Shown here in pieces: positions 6,534 through 12,564 of a stretch of 14,071 nt of DNA (position 1 is its first letter; every line of letters starts with the position of its first letter). The notes under the pieces are model-generated. The model did not search any database. It was not told where the DNA came from and worked only from the letters and a program-made list of their open reading frames with translations. The translations under genes and the position numbers were made by a program. Source of the DNA: an uncultured Ruminococcus sp. (lineage in GTDB: Bacteria; Bacillota; Clostridia; Oscillospirales; Ruminococcaceae); contig CAMCOJ010000021.1 of NCBI GenBank assembly GCA_945876405.1, positions 1-14,071 of the forward strand, in the 5' to 3' direction.

Positions 6534-8951
6534 ATGGACAGTAATAAACTATACCTTAATTCATATATGACATATAATCGCAGCACCGGGGGCTTCAGTT
6601 ATTCTCCGGAGTGCAGTGCTGTATTTGCTGCAGATTTTGACGAACGTCCTGTATGGGAAATATTCCGCCAGAGCAGTATTGCTTCGAAACGTGCTGTGAA
6701 CGAAATAAAAAACACTGTGCAGTCAATGGACAGATCAGAACTGCCTTCAGTAATTTTTTCTGAATTCAATCTGAGATCCGTAAACGGGCAGTATCACAAG
6801 TTTAACCTTACTTTTTCCGCCTCCGAAAAGGAAATACTGATAACCTTCAGTTGTGTAAGCAATGCATCGCTGCGTATAACAGATGAACTTACAGGTCTTC
6901 TCAACAGAAAAACATTTTCACATGAACTGGGTGAAATGATAAAGAGCAGAACTGACGAGGAAATAAAAGACTATATCGTTGTTTACCTTGATGTACTCAG
7001 GTTCAAGGTTATCAATGACGTATTCGGTTCCGGAAAAGGCGATGAACTTCTGATTCATATCGCAGGAGTTATTTCCGGTGCAGTAAAAGACAGCGGACTC
7101 GGATGCCGTATCGGTTCAGACCGGTTTCTCCTCCTTGCAAAATGCCCTGATGAACAGATGGAGAGCTTTATAACCGATATCTTTGAAAAGATTGCCGAGT
7201 TTGAACTGTCGTTTGAGATAACATGCAATGCCGGAATATACAAGATAACCGACAGGTCAGTATCTGCAGAGTCAGCTATAGACCGTGCTATTATGGCTCA
7301 GAAATCCATCAAAGGCAGCTACACCAGACAGTATGCCTGCTATACTGAAGAACTGAGAAAAGAACTTATTACTGAGCAGGAGATATCAGGTCTGATGCGT
7401 ACAGCTCTTGCTGAAGAACAGTTTGTCGTATACTACCAGCCGCAGTACAACCATACAACAGGTATGCTTGTGGGAGCTGAGGCACTTGTAAGGTGGCTTC
7501 ATCCTGAAAGAGGTCTTGTTTCTCCGGGAATTTTCATTCCTATTTTCGAGAAGAACGGATTTATCACCAAACTCGATATGTATGTGTTTGAAAAAGCATG
7601 CATATTTCTGAGAAAATGCATGGACAACAATATTCATATGGTTCCTGTGTCAATCAATCTTACCAGATATGATATTTTCAGTCCTGATTTCATTGACAGT
7701 CTTGAAAATATCCGCCGTAAATTCGATGTTCCTTCAAAATATATCCGTATCGAAATAACCGAATCAGCAGCACTCGGAAACAGTGAATTTATCAATGATG
7801 CGGTACACAAACTGCACAGCTTCGGCTATATCGTCGAAATGGACGACTTCGGCAGCGGATACTCGTCGCTCAATATATTAAAGGACATTGATTTTGATAT
7901 AATAAAGCTTGACATGAAATTTCTCGAAAAGGAGCACGGCGAAAGCAACCGCGGCGGCACTATTCTAAGTTCAGTTGTCCGTATGGTCAACTGGCTTGGT
8001 CTCCCTGTTATAGCTGAGGGCGTGGAAACCGTTAAACAGGCTGATTTTCTTGGCAGCATAGGCTGTGATTATATCCAGGGCTATCTTTACTCAAAACCGC
8101 TTCCTGAAGAACAGTATGAAAAACTTATAAGCGGAAATGCAGTAGGTGCAACCATACCTCAGATGAGTCTCATCGAAACCCTTAACTCCGCTGATTTCTG
8201 GTCAAATGATTCCATGGACACCCTCATTTTCAGCAGTTTTGTAGGCGGAGCAGCTATATTTGAGTACAGAAACGGAAAGATAGAGATTCTACGGGTAAAT
8301 AAAAAATACCTCCAGGAAATCTCAATGAATATGTCCGAAAAGGACCTTATAAAATCAGATCCTTTACGTGCTCTGGATGACGAAGACAGAAAAATATACA
8401 CCGATATGCTGAGGCGCATAATCGAAACCGGCAGTGAGCAGGAATGTGAAACCTGGAGAACCCTCAACTCATCATGCTGCGGTGAAGAGCGAATATGTCT
8501 CAGGAGTACCGTTCAGCTCATAGGCAAAAGCCGGGATCACTACCTGTTCTATGCAATGATCAGAAATATAACTGCTGAAAAGCTCCATCTCCAGAGTATG
8601 GCTGCGGAAGAAAAAAATCTTAAAATGGCTGCGGAACAGGTAAATATCTTCCTCTGGGAATACAATATAGCTACAAAGGAAATGAAACCTTGCTTCCGCT
8701 GTAAGAGAGAGCTTGGTCTTCCTGCATTAATCAGAAATTATCCGGATCCGCTTTTCGAATCAGGGTTTTTCCCTGAAGATTATTCAGAAATGTACTACGA
8801 CTGGATGAAGCAGCTGGAAAACGGAGTAAAATCACTCGAAGGTGTGATCCCTCTGACACCTGACAGAATTCCGTTCATGGTACGCTATACAACCGAATTT
8901 GATGAAACCGGACGCCCAATCAAGGCATACGGCTCTGCCACACCGGTATAA
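6534..8951 (+). CDS. PAS-GGDEF(degenerate)-EAL-PAS protein, predicted c-di-GMP phosphodiesterase
   Basis: An 805-aa soluble protein with no signal peptide or membrane segment. Order: PAS-like region (about 20-110), GGDEF domain (115-275), EAL domain (282-535), a PAS-like region (560-690) and a final PAS-like region (700-805). The GGDEF signature reads GSDRF (194-198), with Arg in place of the catalytic acid, so cyclase activity is unlikely. The EAL domain is canonical: E316 in AEALVRW, N375, E407 in EITES, D437-D438 in DDFGSGYSS, K458, E495 in AEGVET and Q515. It should hydrolyse c-di-GMP to pGpG. The degenerate GGDEF may act as a GTP sensor, as in some known phosphodiesterases. It ends at GSATPV, where related proteins often run into another domain; whether the end is native or a truncation is unclear. 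It is divergent from the dCache enzyme operon, suggesting opposing roles. Confidence 0.92.
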   Translation: MDSNKLYLNSYMTYNRSTGGFSYSPECSAVFAADFDERPVWEIFRQSSIASKRAVNEIKNTVQSMDRSELPSVIFSEFNLRSVNGQYHKFNLTFSASEKEILITFSCVSNASLRITDELTGLLNRKTFSHELGEMIKSRTDEEIKDYIVVYLDVLRFKVINDVFGSGKGDELLIHIAGVISGAVKDSGLGCRIGSDRFLLLAKCPDEQMESFITDIFEKIAEFELSFEITCNAGIYKITDRSVSAESAIDRAIMAQKSIKGSYTRQYACYTEELRKELITEQEISGLMRTALAEEQFVVYYQPQYNHTTGMLVGAEALVRWLHPERGLVSPGIFIPIFEKNGFITKLDMYVFEKACIFLRKCMDNNIHMVPVSINLTRYDIFSPDFIDSLENIRRKFDVPSKYIRIEITESAALGNSEFINDAVHKLHSFGYIVEMDDFGSGYSSLNILKDIDFDIIKLDMKFLEKEHGESNRGGTILSSVVRMVNWLGLPVIAEGVETVKQADFLGSIGCDYIQGYLYSKPLPEEQYEKLISGNAVGATIPQMSLIETLNSADFWSNDSMDTLIFSSFVGGAAIFEYRNGKIEILRVNKKYLQEISMNMSEKDLIKSDPLRALDDEDRKIYTDMLRRIIETGSEQECETWRTLNSSCCGEERICLRSTVQLIGKSRDHYLFYAMIRNITAEKLHLQSMAAEEKNLKMAAEQVNIFLWEYNIATKEMKPCFRCKRELGLPALIRNYPDPLFESGFFPEDYSEMYYDWMKQLENGVKSLEGVIPLTPDRIPFMVRYTTEFDETGRPIKAYGSATPV

Positions 8952-8960
8952 TACAAAGAA

Positions 8961-8998
8961 AAAAACCGATATGACCTCAGATCATATCGGTTTTTTTT
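8961..8998. terminator. Bidirectional intrinsic terminator between the EAL and CAP genes
   Basis: CCGATATGA (8966-8974) pairs perfectly with TCATATCGG (8982-8990) around a 7-nt loop. Five A precede the stem and eight T follow it. It serves the + strand EAL gene and the convergent CAP gene, whose TAA stop (8997-8999) overlaps the end of the T run. Confidence 0.95.
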
Positions 8999-9836
8999 AC
9001 GAAAACAGCTGAACCCAGTAATGATGATACTCACTGTCCGTTTCAAAATATCCAACACCCATGTTAGTATAGTTTTCGCTTATCATATTTGCGTAGTGAT
9101 CAGGCGAATTCATCCACTGATCAAATACCTCTGCAGGAGTTGACCTTCCTGCCGCAATATTTTCGCCCATATATCCGGGAGTAACTCCTACCTCAGCATA
9201 TATAGTATACCATCCGCTTCCGTCAGGCCGGACATGATCAAAGTTTCTGAATATTTCTTCTGCACGGATATCAGCTGCGCGATTAAGCCCTTCACTGCCT
9301 GAAAGCATTTTTATTCCAAGCTCTGCACGCTTTTCATTTACAAGTCTTAAGACCTCGCGCTGAAATTCGGTTGCCGATTCGGGAATGAATATCTCATCCG
9401 TTTTTTCCGCCTCTGCTTCAGTTACAGCGGGAGGCTCAGGAGTCGGCTGTGGTGCAGGTTCTGTTTCCTGTACCTGCGGCGGTTCTGTTTTTATCTCTTC
9501 CGTAACAGGTACTTCTGTTACCGGAGGTTCTGTCTGAACAGAAGTTGTTGTTTCAGAAGAAGTTTCTTCGGCAGTAGTCCCTTCGGAAGTAACTGAAGTA
9601 ACAGTCTTCGCTGCAGTAACTGTAACCTCTGAAACCCCGGACGTCTGCGGGAATGTGTATATCACAGCAGAAGCTGTACCTGTTTCAGTGAATAAAACGG
9701 AAGTTTCATTCATAATCTGAGCATTATTTTCAGGTATATTTTCATCAGCCGTTCTTCCGAGCGATGCAACGCCAAGTGCCGATGAAAGTGCAATTATGAC
9801 TACAGAAACCACCGCTGAAATCGTATCTCTTTTCAA
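8997..9836 (-). CDS. Secreted or membrane-anchored CAP (SCP/PR1, YkwD-like) domain protein
   Basis: A 279-aa exported protein. It starts at TTG 9836, supported by GGGAGGG about seven bases upstream. Residues about 7-26 form a signal peptide or N-terminal anchor with no clear lipobox. A low-complexity linker rich in Thr, Pro, Glu and Val (about 50-148) reads as a wall-spanning spacer. The CAP domain occupies about 156-279, opening FQREVLRLVNEKR. It keeps the family signatures: His201, GENIAAG (224-230), WMNSPDH with His247, and a final HYWVQLF. The two His with nearby Glu form the usual CAP cavity. Family members in Firmicutes are extracellular, and their biochemical role is mostly undefined. 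It is transcribed alone from a consensus promoter. Confidence 0.92.
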   Translation of the reverse strand: MKRDTISAVVSVVIIALSSALGVASLGRTADENIPENNAQIMNETSVLFTETGTASAVIYTFPQTSGVSEVTVTAAKTVTSVTSEGTTAEETSSETTTSVQTEPPVTEVPVTEEIKTEPPQVQETEPAPQPTPEPPAVTEAEAEKTDEIFIPESATEFQREVLRLVNEKRAELGIKMLSGSEGLNRAADIRAEEIFRNFDHVRPDGSGWYTIYAEVGVTPGYMGENIAAGRSTPAEVFDQWMNSPDHYANMISENYTNMGVGYFETDSEYHHYWVQLFS

Positions 9837-9868
9837 ACTAATCCCTCCCGATAAATGTTCATAAGTTT

Positions 9869-9897
9869 ATTATATACTATTAACAAATTTATGTCAA
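9869..9897 (-). promoter_or_regulatory. Sigma-A promoter of the CAP-domain gene
   Basis: On the minus strand TTGACA (9892-9897) and TATAAT (9869-9874) are both perfect and 17 bp apart. The start is expected near 9862, about 25 nt before the TTG start codon. Confidence 0.88.
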
Positions 9898-10010
9898 TTA
9901 TTCAGCGGATTTTCGCAACATTACACATCGAACATATTGGTTAACTTATGCTCTCTTCACATAAATATTTTTTTCTATACTTTTTCTAAAAAACTTCCCA
10001 CAAAAAAACC

Positions 10011-10035
10011 TTATAATTTTCATTAAAAATTATAA
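10011..10035. repeat. AT-only inverted repeat
   Basis: TTATAATTTT (10011-10020) and AAAATTATAA (10026-10035) form a perfect 10-bp repeat around CATTA. It lies in the very AT-rich stretch 9898-10056, which holds no gene. It has no GC core, so it is unlikely to be a strong terminator. It may only reflect the A/T composition upstream of the tRNA promoter. Confidence 0.35.
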
Positions 10036-10056
10036 AGAAAATTATCAAAAAAAACA

Positions 10057-10085
10057 TTGACAAGCAGCTGAATTTATGATATAAT
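10057..10085 (+). promoter_or_regulatory. Promoter of the tRNA-Trp gene
   Basis: TTGACA (10057-10062), a 17-bp spacer and TATAAT (10080-10085) match consensus perfectly, and TGA before the -10 makes it an extended -10. AT-rich DNA upstream could act as an UP element. The start would be near 10092, about 25 nt before the tRNA. This strength is usual for stable RNA genes. Confidence 0.9.
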
Positions 10086-10116
10086 AATAAACGTTGACAA
10101 CAGCTTTGTAAAACAT

Positions 10117-10187
10117 AGGGGTGTGGTTCAATGGTAGAATAGGGGTCTCCAAAACCTTTGACGTGAGTTCGATTCTTACCACCCCTG
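10117..10187 (+). tRNA. tRNA-Trp (anticodon CCA)
   Basis: The 71-nt sequence folds as a full cloverleaf. The acceptor AGGGGTG (10117-10123) pairs with CACCCCT (10180-10186), with discriminator G at 10187. The D arm is GTTC/GAAT (10126-10140). The anticodon stem is GGGGT/ACCTT with loop CTCCAAA (10147-10153), giving anticodon CCA at 10149-10151. The T arm is GTGAG/CTTAC (10163-10179) with loop TTCGATT. The sequence resembles the tRNA-Trp of Bacillus. The 3' CCA is not encoded (CTT follows), so it must be added after transcription. It is a single-gene unit with its own promoter and terminator. Confidence 0.96.
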
Positions 10188-10191
10188 CTTT

Positions 10192-10220
10192 AAAAGTCTT
10201 CGGTTTCCGAAGGCTTTTTT
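10192..10220 (+). terminator. Terminator of the tRNA-Trp gene
   Basis: GTCTTCGG (10196-10203) pairs with CCGAAGGC (10207-10214), with one G-T wobble and a TTT loop. Four A lie before the stem and six T after it, only a few bases past the tRNA 3' end. Confidence 0.92.
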
Positions 10221-10231
10221 ATTTTGTATCG

Positions 10232-10272
10232 AACAACAACTCCGGCAGTTTTTTTCTGCCGGAGTTGTTGTT
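10232..10272. terminator. 17-bp perfect inverted repeat, probable terminator of the MATE gene
   Basis: The arms at 10232-10248 and 10256-10272 are perfectly complementary. The GC-rich core CTCCGGCAG/CTGCCGGAG flanks a loop of seven T. Below the core the stem is AACAACAA/TTGTTGTT, so each strand has a U-rich TTGTTGTT tail rather than a plain T run. The MATE stop codon (10271-10273) overlaps the end of the stem. Most likely it terminates the minus-strand MATE transcript and blocks read-through from the tRNA side. Confidence 0.75.
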
Positions 10273-11641
10273 ATATCTTCTCTACTATATTGCTGATCCA
10301 GATTCCTTTCTTAATAAGGATGTATCCAATCACAAGTTTTATTATATCCGCCGCCTGAACAGCAGCATATACAGCAAATATTGAGATTCCTGTATACTTA
10401 CATAAAACAAACGCAGCCGGAACAGGAACGACCCAGGTGAATACACTGTCGAACAGAAACGTAATAAAGGTCTTTCCTCCCGATCGTATAGTGAAGTACA
10501 GTGCATTCAGAAGTCCCTGTACCGGAAAGAAAAGTGCTGTTATAATGATAAACCATTTTCCATAGTTTTTTATACTGTCCGTGGTCTCATAAAACTGAGG
10601 AAATATACCTGACAGTGAAACAAGTATCAGACAAAGGCCTACACAGATCAACCCTGAAAATTTCGTTAAACTGAACGCATCCTTCTGTGCTTTTTCATAT
10701 TCGGAGGCTCCGAGCGTCTGTCCGATAATAATTCCGACAGCCGAACCCAGTGCAACAAATACAACATTCAGAAGATTGCATATAGCATTTGAAATATTAA
10801 TACCTGCCACAACTTCAAGACTCCTTATAGAATAACACTGCGTCATAGCTGCCATACCGCCCGCCCACATAAATTCATTAAAAAATATCGGCGAGCCTTT
10901 TTTCAGAATCTCGGCAAATACACTTTTCGGCACCAGCATTGTCCTGTAAATTCCCTGAAGGAATCTGTGTTTTTTTCTCTGAACAGTAGACCATATAATA
11001 ACAATAAGAAATTCAACCACCCTTGCCATTACAGTAGCCACTGCTGCTCCGCGTACCCCCATAGCCGGCGCCCCGAATTTTCCATATATAAGAATGTAGT
11101 TAAATACGATATCAACCACTACTGATACAACACCGCCCACCATCGGTTTAAGACTTTCTCCCGTTTCCCTGAGACTGCTCGCATAAACCTGTGTCAGCGT
11201 AAACGGAATCATACCCAGAACCATAATCAAAAGATACTGACGTGCATATTCCATAGTAAGAACCGGATCAACCGAACTGCTCTCACCCTGAAGATACAAT
11301 CCTATAAGCCAGTGGCTTCCGAACGTAAAACACGCCATTCCACACATCAGTATAAATGTACTTATCCACAGCTTAATTCTGAAGGTATTTCTGAATCCTT
11401 CGGTATTTCCCTGCCCGAAATACTGTGCTCCGTATATTCCCGGTCCGCTTATTCCACCGAAAACTGCAAGGTTATAAACAAACATAAGCTGTCCTGCAAT
11501 GGATACCGCCGTCATAGCCTCCGTTCCGAGACTTCCAACCATAAGATTGTCTATAAGACCTACCATATTAGTGATGCCGTTCTGTATCATCATCGGAACA
11601 GCCAGCTTCAGAGCACGCCTGTATACTGGTTTCTTAAACAT
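10271..11641 (-). CDS. MATE family multidrug/cation efflux transporter
   Basis: A 456-aa polytopic inner-membrane antiporter of the MATE (NorM/DinF-type) family, normally exporting drugs or metabolites in exchange for Na+ or H+. The ATG at 11641 follows AAGGAA at good spacing; the frame continues 13 codons upstream into a terminator hairpin, which argues against an earlier start. The length is standard and about 12 membrane segments can be drawn. The N-terminal half carries the family pattern AVPMMIQNGITNMVGLIDNLMVG, and the second half repeats it near SPIFFNEFMWAGGMAAM. A GxxxGQTLGASEYEKAQ loop follows, as is usual after TM8-9. The substrate cannot be told from sequence. No clear promoter lies between it and the HPr-like gene upstream, so it may depend on read-through of the intervening terminator. 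Confidence 0.93.
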   Translation of the reverse strand: MFKKPVYRRALKLAVPMMIQNGITNMVGLIDNLMVGSLGTEAMTAVSIAGQLMFVYNLAVFGGISGPGIYGAQYFGQGNTEGFRNTFRIKLWISTFILMCGMACFTFGSHWLIGLYLQGESSSVDPVLTMEYARQYLLIMVLGMIPFTLTQVYASSLRETGESLKPMVGGVVSVVVDIVFNYILIYGKFGAPAMGVRGAAVATVMARVVEFLIVIIWSTVQRKKHRFLQGIYRTMLVPKSVFAEILKKGSPIFFNEFMWAGGMAAMTQCYSIRSLEVVAGINISNAICNLLNVVFVALGSAVGIIIGQTLGASEYEKAQKDAFSLTKFSGLICVGLCLILVSLSGIFPQFYETTDSIKNYGKWFIIITALFFPVQGLLNALYFTIRSGGKTFITFLFDSVFTWVVPVPAAFVLCKYTGISIFAVYAAVQAADIIKLVIGYILIKKGIWISNIVEKI

Positions 11642-11657
11642 AACCATTTCCTTTCCC

Positions 11658-11699
11658 AAAAAATACGCTGCCAGAACCATATCAGGTTTCAGCAGCGTA
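11658..11699 (-). terminator. Intrinsic terminator or attenuator in the leader of the MATE gene
   Basis: On the minus strand TACGCTGC and GCAGCGTA (11692-11699 and 11664-11671) form an 8-bp stem. It extends inward by wobble pairs and AACC/GGTT (11685-11688 and 11675-11678) around a 6-nt loop. Six T (11658-11663) follow at once, then the MATE ribosome binding site. It lies 51 bp after the HPr-like stop. It either simply ends the HPr-like transcript or acts as an attenuator controlling MATE expression. No competing antiterminator is obvious in the 50 bp before it. Confidence 0.8.
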
Positions 11700-11749
11700 A
11701 TAAAGCATATAAAATAAATATTCCTGCAGCAGAAAACTCTTCCGAAAAA

Positions 11750-11977
11750 TCAGACTTCCCACTTTTTGAATTTATTCAGTTCAGTTTCTGAACAGTCTAT
11801 AAGCTTAAGATTAAAACTGCCTGTATCCATGATGGATGCTATACCAAGTGTACTCTTGGCGTCAACATTTGTCTCGCCCTGAATCGCTCTCGCAGATCCG
11901 TTGAGCATAGTAGCACATTCCATAAATTCTCTGAAATCCTTTAATGTATTAAGTCTTACGGTTATTATATTTTCCAT
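11750..11977 (-). CDS. HPr-like protein without the active-site His (Crh-like)
   Basis: A 75-aa cytoplasmic protein with the HPr fold pattern, starting at ATG 11977 behind AAGGAAGG. The region matching the HPr serine site is well kept: NVDAKSTLGIAS (37-48), where Ser42 corresponds to the regulatory Ser46. The segment that should carry the phosphorylated histidine (GLHARPA in HPr) reads NTLKDFREF (10-18), with no His anywhere in the protein. It cannot carry phosphate from PTS enzyme I. As with Crh of Bacillus, it may be phosphorylated on serine by HPr kinase and act only in carbon regulation; that role is inference. It has a consensus promoter with a TTTGAAATAA box in its spacer, also seen at the fic promoter. 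Confidence 0.82.
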   Translation of the reverse strand: MENIITVRLNTLKDFREFMECATMLNGSARAIQGETNVDAKSTLGIASIMDTGSFNLKLIDCSETELNKFKKWEV

Positions 11978-12024
11978 GATATTATTCCTTCCTGTATTCG
12001 TTCAAGCAAAATTTAAGCATTACT

Positions 12025-12053
12025 ATTATACATCATTTTATTTCAAAGGTCAA
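12025..12053 (-). promoter_or_regulatory. Promoter of the HPr-like gene with embedded TTTGAAATAA box
   Basis: On the minus strand TTGACC (12048-12053) and TATAAT (12025-12030) are 17 bp apart, with the start near 12018. The spacer opens with TTTGAAATAA (minus strand, 12038-12047). A perfect palindrome GAAATAT-T-ATATTTC lies just upstream at 12058-12072. A protein bound at either site could block polymerase. Confidence 0.85.
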
Positions 12054-12098
12054 TAATGAAATATTATATTTCCTGAAACATTTACTGTAAGATTCTTC

Positions 12099-12173
12099 GG
12101 TTTCATCTGCTTCGGAATGGGACTAACACTCAGGGAAGGAAACCGGGAATATTTCTATGAGCAGTTAGACCGT
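12099..12173 (+). pseudogene. Remnant of an SplB-like (COG1533) radical SAM gene
   Basis: An open stretch of 25 codons reads GMGLTLREGNREYFYEQLD, preceded by FICF. As I recall the family, this matches the conserved C-terminal block of spore-photoproduct-lyase-like radical SAM proteins, where it is followed by HFPGLKEKY or similar. Here the resemblance stops abruptly at 12173 and the frame runs into unrelated AT-rich DNA, ending at a stop near 12246. No start codon, ribosome site or N-terminal part is present. It is therefore a gene fragment, left by deletion or rearrangement. Confidence 0.6.
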
Positions 12174-12175
12174 TC

Positions 12176-12221
12176 GGATGTAGGATTTCCGACATACTTA
12201 TATATAATTTTTCCTACATCC
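12176..12221. repeat. 10-bp inverted repeat at the SplB breakpoint
   Basis: GGATGTAGGA (12176-12185) and TCCTACATCC (12212-12221) are perfect complements separated by 26 AT-rich bases. The left arm begins two bases after the SplB-like homology ends. It could be a weak terminator or the trace of a small mobile element; no flanking target duplication is visible. Confidence 0.5.
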
Positions 12222-12238
12222 TTATTATATTATTTGCA

Positions 12239-12457
12239 ATTATCTTAAATGTTCAGATATCACTATCCCGTCAAGTAACAGAATACAGCCAACAAATGAG
12301 TATTTCAGATATCAGAGAGAAAAAGCAACGAAGAGAAAGCTGGCAAGAGAATCTGCATGAGTTTAATGTCAGAATTTCGCAAATTAGAAAATCACCACTT
12401 TTTGAAATAAGGAGATGTTTTGAGTTTTCTTATTTCAAGATTAAGAACATTTTTTGA
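12239..12457 (+). pseudogene. Possible gene remnant with a charged helical stretch
   Basis: This frame is open from about 12239 to TGA 12455-12457 and holds an ATG at 12296 (53 codons from there). The middle is strikingly protein-like: QMSISDIREKKQRRESWQEN followed by a Phe/Ile/Arg-rich helix. The pattern suggests an amphipathic or coiled-coil helix. No Shine-Dalgarno precedes the ATG. The last codons run into the TGAAATAA repeats of the fic control region, so the end is probably not native. I do not recognise the family. It may be debris from the same event that broke the SplB-like gene. Confidence 0.3.
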
Positions 12458-12544
12458 AATAACATCAAAGAATTTTAGTTTTTACTTCAGCTTCTTGTTG
12501 ACTTTCTGAAATAAGCAGGGTATAATATATATAGTTATTTCAAA
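12401..12544. repeat. Five TGAAATAA / TTATTTCA boxes upstream of fic
   Basis: Boxes lie at 12401-12410 (TTTGAAATAA), 12430-12438 (TTATTTCAA), 12453-12462 (TTTGAAATAA), 12507-12514 (TGAAATAA) and 12535-12544 (TTATTTCAAA). Boxes 1 and 2 face each other, as do boxes 4 and 5, so they make two inverted pairs with 19-20 bp between arms; box 3 stands alone. Box 4 lies inside the fic promoter spacer and box 5 just after the expected transcript start. This placement is typical of repressor operators. Confidence 0.7.
12498..12526 (+). promoter_or_regulatory. Promoter of the fic gene
   Basis: TTGACT (12498-12503), a 17-bp spacer and TATAAT (12521-12526) give a near-consensus sigma-A promoter starting near 12533. 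TGAAATAA occupies the spacer. The leader is about 32 nt and carries GGGAGG (12550-12555) before the ATG at 12565. Confidence 0.85.
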
Positions 12545-12564
12545 AACTATGGGAGGAATTATTT

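Noticed and set aside
6341..6586. 81-codon minus-strand frame in the divergent intergenic region
   Set aside because: It covers the promoters and part of the EAL gene start, and has no ribosome site or recognisable protein.
11642..11680. 13-codon upstream extension of the MATE protein
   Set aside because: The extension lies in the terminator hairpin and T run and has no ribosome site; the ATG at 11641 has AAGGAA.
11312..11791. 159-codon + strand frame over the MATE gene and HPr-like gene end
   Set aside because: It is antisense to well-supported genes, with no ribosome site and odd composition.
12401..12544. CRISPR array
   Set aside because: The repeats are only 8-10 bp, occur in both orientations, have uneven spacing and lie around a promoter; they fit operators.
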